From Mesorhizobium_G sp050247155 (lineage in GTDB: Bacteria; Pseudomonadota; Alphaproteobacteria; Rhizobiales; Rhizobiaceae), in assembly GCA_050247155.1 (NCBI GenBank), contig JBFWUS010000020.1, forward strand, positions 1-64,000: a stretch of DNA of 64,000 nt, read 5' to 3'. Each line of letters begins with the position of its first letter. Within the stretch, counting starts at the first letter, position 1. The notes beneath the pieces were generated by a model. The model was not told the DNA's origin and did not search any database. It saw only the letters and a list, made by a program, of their open reading frames with translations. Positions 9,898 through 17,488 of the stretch are shown one piece after another. Both the position numbers and the translations under genes were made by a program.

Positions 9898-11204
9898 ACT
9901 GGCTTGGCGGTCAGAAAGAAAGTGCCGAACGCCGCAGCGGCATTATTACAGTACTGGATATCGGTTCCAGCAAGGTTTGCTGTATAGTGGCCAAGCTCAA
10001 GCCGAGTGGCGGCGACAGCAAACTTCTGCGCACTCGCACCCATCGCGCCCAGGTTATCGGTATCGGCCATCAGAAATCGCACGGCGTCAAGTCGGGCCGC
10101 GTGATCGATCTCGATCGCGCCGAAAGCGCCATCCGTCTGTCGGTCGATGCCGCCGAACGCATGGCGAATGTCACGGTTGACTCGCTGCTGGTCAATCTGT
10201 CTGCCGGCCGGCTGAAAAGTGAAACCTTCAACGCCACGATCAATCTCGGCGGGCATGAAGTCGACGAAGCCGACATCAGGCGTGTGCTTGCCGCCGGCGC
10301 CAAGCAGGCTGCCAAGGCCGAACGCGAGGTGGTCCACTCGCTGCCGGTCGGTTTCGCGCTCGATCAAGAAAAGGGCGTTCGCGATCCGCGCGGCATGATC
10401 GGCGATACGCTGGGCGTCGACATGCATGTGTTGACCGGCGACGCGATGCCGGCGCGCAATCTGGAACTCGCTATCAACCGCTCGCATCTGTCGGTCGAGC
10501 GTATGGTCGCAACGCCTTATGCCAGCGGCCTTGCCGCGCTGGTCGATGATGAGCTGGAAATGGGGGCCGCTTGCATCGACATGGGCGGCGGGACCACCAC
10601 CATTTCGGTTTTCGCGGAAGGCAGGTTCGTCCATGCCGATTCAATTCCGCTCGGTGGCAATCATGTGACCATGGATCTCGCCAAGGGCCTCTCGACCAGG
10701 CTGGACGATGCCGAGCGACTGAAGGTGATGCATGGCTGCGTTCTGCCGAGCGAGGCTGATGACCGCAACGTGGTTACGGTTCAGCCCATCGGCGATGATG
10801 TCGAAGTGCCCCTGCATGTGCCGCGCTCGGCCATGACTCGCATTATCCGCGCCCGCATCGAGGAAACCTTTGAGTTGCTGCGCGATCGGCTGTCCAAATC
10901 GGGCCATGCCAATACCATCGGCAAACGGGTCGTGCTGACGGGCGGCGCCTGCCAGGTTTCCGGCCTGCCGGAGCTCGCGCGGCGCATTCTGGGCCGCAAT
11001 GTCCGCATCGGCCGGCCGTTGGGCGTGGCCGGCTTGCCGGAAGCCGCGAAGGGTCCGGCCTTCTCCACCGCGGTCGGCCTGTTGATCTATCCGCAGATGG
11101 CCGAACTCGAGAGCTTGTACAGCAGGAATGGTTTCAGTGCGCGCATGACCGGTACCGGTGGAAGGCTCCACCGCATGAGTCAGTGGTTGAGAGACAGTTT
11201 TTAG
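9894..11204 (+). CDS. ftsA: Cell division protein FtsA
   Basis: Actin-like ATPase that tethers FtsZ filaments to the membrane. The phosphate-binding DIGSSKVCC lies about residue 20, GAACIDMGGGTTTISVF forms the second phosphate loop, and VLTGGACQVSGLPELA the adenosine motif. The C-terminus (SQWLRDSF) reads as the short amphipathic membrane-targeting helix expected of FtsA. The start overlaps the ftsQ stop by four bases (ATGA), so the two are coupled. ftsZ follows after 68 bp. Confidence 0.96.
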   Translation: MNWLGGQKESAERRSGIITVLDIGSSKVCCIVAKLKPSGGDSKLLRTRTHRAQVIGIGHQKSHGVKSGRVIDLDRAESAIRLSVDAAERMANVTVDSLLVNLSAGRLKSETFNATINLGGHEVDEADIRRVLAAGAKQAAKAEREVVHSLPVGFALDQEKGVRDPRGMIGDTLGVDMHVLTGDAMPARNLELAINRSHLSVERMVATPYASGLAALVDDELEMGAACIDMGGGTTTISVFAEGRFVHADSIPLGGNHVTMDLAKGLSTRLDDAERLKVMHGCVLPSEADDRNVVTVQPIGDDVEVPLHVPRSAMTRIIRARIEETFELLRDRLSKSGHANTIGKRVVLTGGACQVSGLPELARRILGRNVRIGRPLGVAGLPEAAKGPAFSTAVGLLIYPQMAELESLYSRNGFSARMTGTGGRLHRMSQWLRDSF

Positions 11205-11272
11205 AAATTGACGGGGACAGCCCCATAACAGCCGCAACGGCGAGGCGGCGGGAAGGCGAAAAGGACAAGGCG

Positions 11273-12919
11273 ATGACGATCAATCTACAGAAGCCGGACA
11301 TTACCGAGCTCAAGCCCAGGATCACGGTATTTGGCGTTGGCGGCGGTGGGGGCAATGCCGTCAACAACATGATCTCGGCAGGGTTGCGCGGCGTCGAGTT
11401 CGTGGTGGCCAACACCGACGCGCAGGCGCTGACCATGTCAAAGGCCGAGCGCATCATCCAGCTTGGCGCTCATGTCACCGAGGGCCTCGGCGCGGGTTCC
11501 CAGCCGGAGGTCGGCCGCGCCGCCGCTGAAGAATGCATCGACGAAATCATGGACCACCTGTCCACGACGCATATGTGCTTCGTGACGGCCGGCATGGGCG
11601 GCGGCACCGGCACAGGTGCTGCCCCGGTTGTCGCCCGCGCAGCCCGCGAGAAGGGCATCCTCACCGTCGGTGTGGTGACCAAGCCGTTCCATTTCGAAGG
11701 CCAGCGGCGCATGAAGACGGCGGATCTCGGCATCGAAGAACTGCAGAAGTGCGTCGATACGCTGATCGTCATTCCAAATCAGAATCTCTTCCGGCTCGCC
11801 AACGACAAGACCACTTTCGCTGACGCCTTCGCCATGGCTGACCAGGTGCTCTATTCAGGCGTCGCCTGCATCACAGACCTGATGGTCAAGGAAGGCCTGA
11901 TAAATCTCGATTTCGCCGACGTCCGCTCGGTCATGCGCGAGATGGGCAAGGCCATGATGGGCACCGGCGAGGCGTCGGGCGAGGGCAGGGCGATGGCAGC
12001 CGCGGAAGCCGCGATCTCCAATCCGCTTCTCGACGAAACATCGATGCGCGGCGCCAAGGGCCTGCTGATCTCGATCACCGGTGGCCGCGATCTCACGCTG
12101 TTCGAGGTGGATGAGGCGGCGACCCGAATCCGCGAGGAAGTCGATCAGGACGCCAACATCATCCTCGGCGCGACGTTCGACGAAGAGCTGGAAGGCGTTA
12201 TCCGCGTGTCGGTCGTGGCGACCGGCATCGACAAATCGGCCGAAGATATCGCCTCGGCGCCGATCGCCATCCGCCAGCCGATGAAGCCTGTCGCTCCGCG
12301 GCAGCCGGCCGCCGAAATTCGCGCACCCGAGCCGCAGCCTGTCGAGATGCGCCACGACCCCGTTGCTGAAGCCATCCGCGCCGCCGAAATCCATCACGCC
12401 GAACAAGCCGCGCCGAGGCATGTGGCGGCAGCCGATGACTTTCGCCCGCAGAGCAAGCTTTTCCAGTCTCCGCAACCTGTCCAGCAGCCGGTGATGCAGC
12501 AGGCGCCGCTGGAACCGGCTAGTGTGACGCCGATCCGTGAGCCTGCTCCTGTTCAGTCGCGCATGCCCCGCGTGGAAGATTTTCCGCCGGTCGTGCAGGC
12601 CGAAATCCATGCGAAGAACCGGCTGGCGCCGGTGGAACATGACAGTGGGCCGATGAGCCTGCTCAAGCGTCTCACCAGCGGCCTGTCGCGCCGCGACGAA
12701 CCGCAGCCCGCGCCGCCGCTTCCAGTGCAGACGCGCGAGCCAAAGCTGCGTCAGGCAGCGCCTGAGGCGCGCCGCATGTCCAGCCAGGATCCTCAGGCCT
12801 ACGCTCCCCGGCGCGGCCAGCTCGACGAAAATGGACGTCTGTCGCCGCAGAACCGGGCGACTCAAGACGATGACCATTTTGATACCATCCCGGCGTTCCT
12901 GCGCCGGCAAGCCAACTGA
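11273..12919 (+). CDS. ftsZ: Cell division GTPase FtsZ
   Basis: Tubulin-like GTPase that forms the Z ring. From the ATG at 11273 the GTP-binding motif GGGTGTG lies at residues 109-115. The conserved polymerising core ends near residue 320 and is followed by an unusually long Pro/Gln/Ala-rich linker of roughly 200 residues and a conserved C-terminal peptide (DTIPAFLRRQ). This long linker is typical of Rhizobiales and gives 548 residues against about 380 in E. coli. An in-frame upstream start at 11183 would overlap ftsA but adds residues unlike any FtsZ; AAGGAC precedes the chosen ATG. A hairpin terminator follows the stop. Confidence 0.96.
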   Translation: MTINLQKPDITELKPRITVFGVGGGGGNAVNNMISAGLRGVEFVVANTDAQALTMSKAERIIQLGAHVTEGLGAGSQPEVGRAAAEECIDEIMDHLSTTHMCFVTAGMGGGTGTGAAPVVARAAREKGILTVGVVTKPFHFEGQRRMKTADLGIEELQKCVDTLIVIPNQNLFRLANDKTTFADAFAMADQVLYSGVACITDLMVKEGLINLDFADVRSVMREMGKAMMGTGEASGEGRAMAAAEAAISNPLLDETSMRGAKGLLISITGGRDLTLFEVDEAATRIREEVDQDANIILGATFDEELEGVIRVSVVATGIDKSAEDIASAPIAIRQPMKPVAPRQPAAEIRAPEPQPVEMRHDPVAEAIRAAEIHHAEQAAPRHVAAADDFRPQSKLFQSPQPVQQPVMQQAPLEPASVTPIREPAPVQSRMPRVEDFPPVVQAEIHAKNRLAPVEHDSGPMSLLKRLTSGLSRRDEPQPAPPLPVQTREPKLRQAAPEARRMSSQDPQAYAPRRGQLDENGRLSPQNRATQDDDHFDTIPAFLRRQAN

Positions 12920-12946
12920 GGTCTTTAGCGACTGGTAACCATGATA

Positions 12947-12984
12947 GGCGCGCGGCTTGTTGAAAAGGTCCGCGCGCCTTTGAA
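12947..12984 (+). terminator. Rho-independent-like terminator after ftsZ
   Basis: A 9-bp perfect GC-only stem, GGCGCGCGG (12947-12955) and CCGCGCGCC (12970-12978), encloses a 14-base loop and is followed by a short T-rich stretch (TTTGAATTTT). It lies 27 bp after the ftsZ stop and probably ends the ddl-ftsQAZ transcript. The T run is imperfect. Confidence 0.65.
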
Positions 12985-12999
12985 TTTTCCGTGTAAAAT

Positions 13000-13023
13000 C
13001 ATATAGTTGGTTTACGCTATATG
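13000..13023. promoter_or_regulatory. AT-rich inverted repeat upstream of lpxC
   Basis: CATATAG (13000-13006) and CTATATG (13017-13023) are perfect inverted repeats around a 10-base spacer. Two GANTC sites follow at 13050 and 13064. The element lies in the 268-bp ftsZ-lpxC gap, where an lpxC promoter would be expected, so it could be a protein-binding site. No regulator can be named. Confidence 0.35.
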
Positions 13024-13187
13024 GTCTGTGTCAGCGTAACAGTGAGTAAGAATCCGTGATTTGGAGTCTACCCTCCGGGCCATTATCTTCGCGGCGCAAC
13101 ATGGCAGGCTGTCGAATGCAAGGGGAGAGGCATTCGGAACTGTCAAGCCGATCCGCAGTACGCTAGCGGACAAAGACAGACGGGCTC

Positions 13188-14126
13188 ATGGGGACTAACT
13201 TGCACGACTACCAGACCACCCTCGCCAGGCGTGTCACGCTTGAGGGGACCGGCGTCCATAGTGGACAGCCGGTCATGATCCATTTCAATCCCGCCGACGC
13301 CGACACCGGCGTAGTTTTTGTGACGACCGACGGCTCGGAGTTGCGCGCGCTCGTTTCGGAAGTCGGCGCGACCGATCTTTCGACCCAGATTGGCGACCGC
13401 AACGGGCCGCACGTCGCAACGATCGAGCATTTGATGGCTGCGCTGTTCGGCCTGGGCGTCGACAATGTCACGATCGAGGTCGAGGGCAGCGAGGCGCCGA
13501 TCCTGGACGGCAGCGCCGCCATGTTCGTCGATGCTTTCGATCAGGCCGGTATCGAGAGCCTGGACGTCAAGCGCCGTTTCATCCGCGTCCTGAAGCCAGT
13601 GCGCATCGATAACGGCGCTTCCTGGGCGGAATTCCGTCCGTATGACGGGACGCGCTTCGAAGTAGAGATCGATTTCGAAAGCCCGGCGATCGGGCGTCAG
13701 CGCTTTGCCAGCGACATGACGCCGGCCGTGTTCCGCCGCGACGTTGCGAGAGCGCGGACGTTCGGCTTCATGAAAGATGTCGAGCGGTTGTGGGCCGCAG
13801 GCTATGCACTTGGCTCTTCGCTGGAAAACTCGGTTGTTATCGGCGATGATCATCGCGTCATCAATATGGAAGGCCTGCGCTTCAAGGACGAGTTCGTCCG
13901 CCACAAGACGCTGGACGCCATCGGCGATCTGGCGTTGGCCGGCGCGCGCTTTATCGGGTGCTTCCGCTCCTATCGCGGCGGTCACCGGCTCAATGCGATG
14001 GCGTTGCGCCGTCTTTTGTCGGACCGCACGGCTTTCGAGATCGTCGAAACCAATCGCCGCGAGCGCGGCCGCCAATCCGAGATGATCGCCGTCAACGCGC
14101 CGGTCTACGCACCTTGGGTACTTTGA
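13188..14126 (+). CDS. lpxC: UDP-3-O-acyl-N-acetylglucosamine deacetylase LpxC
   Basis: Zinc amidase catalysing the committed step of lipid A synthesis. The N-terminus TTLARRVTLEGTGVHSGQPV is the LpxC opening; a zinc-site histidine lies in TIEHLMAAL, and the second conserved region is RHKTLDAIGDLALAG with the HRLNA motif after it. 312 residues is typical. It lies after ftsZ as in most proteobacteria, but here a terminator and a 268-bp gap indicate its own promoter. Confidence 0.96.
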   Translation: MGTNLHDYQTTLARRVTLEGTGVHSGQPVMIHFNPADADTGVVFVTTDGSELRALVSEVGATDLSTQIGDRNGPHVATIEHLMAALFGLGVDNVTIEVEGSEAPILDGSAAMFVDAFDQAGIESLDVKRRFIRVLKPVRIDNGASWAEFRPYDGTRFEVEIDFESPAIGRQRFASDMTPAVFRRDVARARTFGFMKDVERLWAAGYALGSSLENSVVIGDDHRVINMEGLRFKDEFVRHKTLDAIGDLALAGARFIGCFRSYRGGHRLNAMALRRLLSDRTAFEIVETNRRERGRQSEMIAVNAPVYAPWVL

Positions 14127-14358
14127 AGGGGTAGCTGCGGAACAGCATAACTGCTGGCTGCAAGGGTTCTTAACGCGGCATAAACCCTGTTCGGGCACGA
14201 TTTGCCTGCTAAAATGCAGGCGGCGTCGCGTTGGGCGGTGGCGGAATGATGATCTTGCCACAAATTTGCGGCATTGCGCCCCGATAGCGTTGTGGAGGGG
14301 TGGCTGCCGTGGTTAATGGCGGCCCGATTTCGATTGAATATGGCGGACGAATAATTTG

Positions 14359-15231
14359 ATGAACGTATTCAAATCGCCGAGCCTGTCCTTGCTGGGCGCG
14401 CGCAGGGTGGCTGCCGCTGCCGCGTTGGCTGTCGCGGCGTCGACCCTGTCAGGCTGCCTTTCATCGGACGACGATGTTGATCTCGCGACCTATGTGGAGC
14501 GAACAGACCCCGCGGACGTGCTTTATAACCAGGGTCTCGCCAATCTCAACGCGGGCCGCATGGACGAAGCGACGAAGAAGTTCGCCGCCGTCGACCGTCA
14601 GCATCCCTATTCGGAATATGCCCGCAAATCGCTCGTGATGAGCGCGTTTTCGGCCTACCGCATGGGCAACTATGTCGAGGCGATCAATTCCGGCAAGCGC
14701 TATGTGCAGCTCTACCCCTCGACCGAGGATGCGGCATACGCGCAATATATCGTCGGTCTGAGCTATTTCCGCCAGATCGCCGATGTGACCCGTGATCAGA
14801 AGGATTCCCGCCGCGCGATCGAGGCGATGGAAGAGGTCGTGCAGCGTTGGCCGGATTCGGAATATGTCGACGACGCGCAGCAGAAGATCCGCTACGCACG
14901 CGACCAGCTCGCCGGCAAGGAAATGCAGGTTGGCCGCTATTATCTCGAACGTCGCGAGTATATCGCCGCCGTCAAGCGCTTCCGCTATGTGGTGGAAAAC
15001 TACTCCAACACCCGCCATATCGAAGAATCGCTAGCGCGTCTCACGGAGGCTTATTACGCGATGGGCTTGACCTCCGAAGCGCAGGCTGCAGCCGCCGTGC
15101 TCGGCCAGAACTATCCGGACAGCCAGTGGTACAAGGATTCCTACAAGCTGTTGTCGTCGCAGGGCCTCGAGCCGCGCGAGAATGCCGGTTCGTGGATCAC
15201 CAAGGCGGGCAAGCTGATCACCGGGGCTTAG
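14359..15231 (+). CDS. bamD: Outer membrane assembly lipoprotein BamD
   Basis: Lipoprotein subunit of the BAM complex that inserts beta-barrel proteins in the outer membrane. The N-terminal signal ends in a lipobox LSGC (cysteine about residue 34), followed by tetratricopeptide-like repeats through most of the 290-residue chain (for example DVLYNQGLANLNAGRMDEAT and YAQYIVGLSYFRQI). The ATG at 14359 directly follows an in-frame TTG at 14356. About 230 bp separate it from lpxC; that gap contains only a short hairpin (14204-14221) without a T run. Confidence 0.93.
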   Translation: MNVFKSPSLSLLGARRVAAAAALAVAASTLSGCLSSDDDVDLATYVERTDPADVLYNQGLANLNAGRMDEATKKFAAVDRQHPYSEYARKSLVMSAFSAYRMGNYVEAINSGKRYVQLYPSTEDAAYAQYIVGLSYFRQIADVTRDQKDSRRAIEAMEEVVQRWPDSEYVDDAQQKIRYARDQLAGKEMQVGRYYLERREYIAAVKRFRYVVENYSNTRHIEESLARLTEAYYAMGLTSEAQAAAAVLGQNYPDSQWYKDSYKLLSSQGLEPRENAGSWITKAGKLITGA

Positions 15232-15244
15232 GAAGGGCGATAGA

Positions 15245-15673
15245 ATGTTCGCGGGACAGCTTGCCCTTGTCACCGCGGCCCTCTTCGCCGGTGCTGCAGT
15301 CTACATTAATATTGCCGAGCAGCCGGCACGTTTGATACTCGACGATCGTTCCCTGCTGACCCAATGGAAGCCGAGCTACAAGCATGGCTTCGCAATGCAA
15401 GCGAGCCTAGCTGTCATTTCGGGCCTTCTCGGCCTCCTCGCTCTATGGCTGACCGGAGATTGGCGATGGATCGTAGGTACGGTGCTGATTCTGGCAAATT
15501 GGCCGTACACGCTGTTCGGCATCATGCCGACGAATCACCGGCTTAATGCCACGGCCAACGATCGGGCCGATCCGGCGACCCGCGAACTGATCAAACATTG
15601 GGCGCGGCTTCACGCCGTCCGGACGGTCTTAGGTTTTGCGGCGGTCGGCGCCTATCTTTGGGCGCTGAACTGA
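15245..15673 (+). CDS. DUF1772-like four-helix membrane protein
   Basis: 142-residue integral membrane protein with four hydrophobic stretches. The pattern (small N-terminal helix, NIAEQPAR, the TLFGIMPTNHRL motif, and a HxVR motif before the last helix) resembles DUF1772 (anthrone oxygenase-like) proteins, whose bacterial role is largely unknown. It begins 13 bp after the bamD stop and may be in the same transcript. The family call rests on motif resemblance; the function is not known. Confidence 0.75.
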   Translation: MFAGQLALVTAALFAGAAVYINIAEQPARLILDDRSLLTQWKPSYKHGFAMQASLAVISGLLGLLALWLTGDWRWIVGTVLILANWPYTLFGIMPTNHRLNATANDRADPATRELIKHWARLHAVRTVLGFAAVGAYLWALN

Positions 15674-15731
15674 ACGTCGATCCTCAACAGAACGATTCCA
15701 ATTCGGTGTTCCATGCTCTAGAAGCGCGAAC

Positions 15732-17393
15732 ATGCTCTCGCGTCTGTCCATTCGCGATATCGTGCTGATTGAGCGGTTGGACATCGACCTCTCGGCCGGC
15801 CTTTCCGTGCTTACCGGCGAGACGGGAGCGGGCAAATCCATTCTTCTGGACGCCTTATCGTTGGCGCTCGGTAGCCGTGGCGATGCTTCGCTGGTTCGCC
15901 ACGGAGTCAAGCAGGGGCAGGTGACGGCGGTGTTCGACGTGCCAGCCAACCATCCAGCGCGCGCCGTCCTCAGTGAAAACGCCATTGATGACGATGGCGA
16001 CCTGATTTTACGGCGCGTCCAGATGGCTGATGGCCGTACGCGCGTGTTCGTCAATGACCAACCGGCCAGCGTCACCTTGATGCGCGATATCGGCCGCGCG
16101 CTGGTCGAACTGCATGGCCAGCATGACGAGCGCGCGCTGGTCGATCCGGCCGCGCACCGTGAATTACTCGACAGCTTTGGCGGGCATGGCAGCGCGCTGG
16201 CCGCCACCGGCGAGGCCTGGCGGCAATGGCGTCAGGCGGACCAGGACCTCGCCCGCCACCGCGCCAAAGTCGAGGCCGCCGCCCGCGAGGGCGACTATCT
16301 GCGCGCGTCCGTCGACGAACTGACCAAACTCGACCCGCAGCCCGGCGAGGAAACCAGCCTTGCCCAGCGTCGCGCGGCGATGATGCGCGCCGAAAAGATC
16401 GCTTCCGACATCCGCGAAGCCGAGGACATGCTGTCGGGCTCCTCCGCGCCGTCGCCGCTGCTCGCCGGCCTGCTGCGCCGCCTGCAACGCAAGGCGCCGG
16501 AAGCGCCGGAACTGCTGGACGACATCGTGCGGGCCATTGACGAGGCGCTGCTGTCGCTCGACGCCGCGCAGGCTAGCGTCGCGGCAGCAGTGCGCGCCAT
16601 GGACTTTCGACCGGAGGAACTGGAACACGCGGAAGAGCGGCTGTTTTCGCTACGCGCAGCCGCCCGCAAACATAATGTGTCCGTCGATGATCTTGCCGCC
16701 TTGCGCGACACCATGGCCGCCGACCTCGCCGATCTCGACGCGGGAGCAGGGCGGCTCGCCCAGCTTGAGAAACAGGCGCGGGCCGCGCAGGGCGTCTACG
16801 ACGACGCTGCCGCGCATCTCTCGGAGTTGCGCAAGGGTGCGGCCGAATCCCTGCGCAGGGCGGTGATGGCCGAATTGCCGGCGTTGAAGCTCGACCGCGC
16901 CGAGTTCATCATCGAACTCGCGTCCGACGCCGACAACCGTGCCGAGGAAGGCATCGATCAGGTCGAATTCTGGGTACGCACCAATCCCGGTTCCCGTCCA
17001 GGCCCGATGATGAAAGTCGCCTCGGGTGGCGAGTTGTCGCGTTTTTTGCTGGCGCTGAAGGTCGCATTGGCCGACCGAGGGTCCGCCCCAACGCTGGTCT
17101 TCGATGAAATCGATACGGGTGTCGGCGGCGCGGTTGCCGACGCGATCGGCCAGCGCCTCGCGCGCCTTGCGTCAAAGGTGCAAGTGCTGTCGGTCACCCA
17201 TGCGCCGCAGGTCGCCGCCCGCGCCGACGCGCACTTTCTCATATCCAAGTCCGGCGCGGACCGAGTGTCCACCAGCGTCGAGCAGATGGACCGCCCGGCC
17301 CGGCAGGAAGAAATCGCCCGCATGCTGGCCGGAGCCGTCATCACCGACGAGGCACGAGCCGCGGCGGACAGGCTGATGCAGGAGAAAGTGTAA
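15732..17393 (+). CDS. recN: DNA repair protein RecN
   Basis: SMC-like ATPase acting early in double-strand-break repair. The Walker A loop GETGAGKS is at residues 29-36, followed by long alpha-helical coiled-coil segments, the ABC signature ASGGELSRFLLALK and the Walker B LVFDEIDTGVGG, then the switch histidine in SVTHAPQVAARA. 553 residues is full length. The last ~58 codons have a diverged second copy 2.4 kb downstream (see 19824-19991), on the far side of the siderophore receptor gene, so the locus has been rearranged. Confidence 0.96.
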   Translation: MLSRLSIRDIVLIERLDIDLSAGLSVLTGETGAGKSILLDALSLALGSRGDASLVRHGVKQGQVTAVFDVPANHPARAVLSENAIDDDGDLILRRVQMADGRTRVFVNDQPASVTLMRDIGRALVELHGQHDERALVDPAAHRELLDSFGGHGSALAATGEAWRQWRQADQDLARHRAKVEAAAREGDYLRASVDELTKLDPQPGEETSLAQRRAAMMRAEKIASDIREAEDMLSGSSAPSPLLAGLLRRLQRKAPEAPELLDDIVRAIDEALLSLDAAQASVAAAVRAMDFRPEELEHAEERLFSLRAAARKHNVSVDDLAALRDTMAADLADLDAGAGRLAQLEKQARAAQGVYDDAAAHLSELRKGAAESLRRAVMAELPALKLDRAEFIIELASDADNRAEEGIDQVEFWVRTNPGSRPGPMMKVASGGELSRFLLALKVALADRGSAPTLVFDEIDTGVGGAVADAIGQRLARLASKVQVLSVTHAPQVAARADAHFLISKSGADRVSTSVEQMDRPARQEEIARMLAGAVITDEARAAADRLMQEKV

Positions 17394-17445
17394 GGCCTGT
17401 CCTTTCGTTCGAGTAGCCCGTTCGCCCTTGAGTGCGCTTGAAACC

Positions 17446-17470
17446 TGACATAATAGATCATGTTATTATG
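17446..17470. promoter_or_regulatory. Candidate iron-responsive operator upstream of the TonB receptor
   Basis: TGA-N9-TCA at 17446-17460 (TGACATAATAGATCA) matches the IRO-box pattern described for the rhizobial iron regulator RirA. It overlaps a perfect inverted repeat, CATAATA (17449-17455) and TATTATG (17464-17470). It lies 29 bp before the preferred receptor start. The pattern is short and could occur by chance; the location before an iron-uptake gene supports it. Confidence 0.5.
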
Positions 17471-17488
17471 CAGGTGAGGGGTCGTTCG

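Noticed and set aside
9627..10634. 335-codon minus-strand frame across ftsQ-ftsA
   Set aside because: Lies opposite two certain genes and has no recognisable domain.
14204..14221. Hairpin GCCTGC-TAAAAT-GCAGGC between lpxC and bamD as a terminator
   Set aside because: No T run follows on either strand; may be a structural or chance element.
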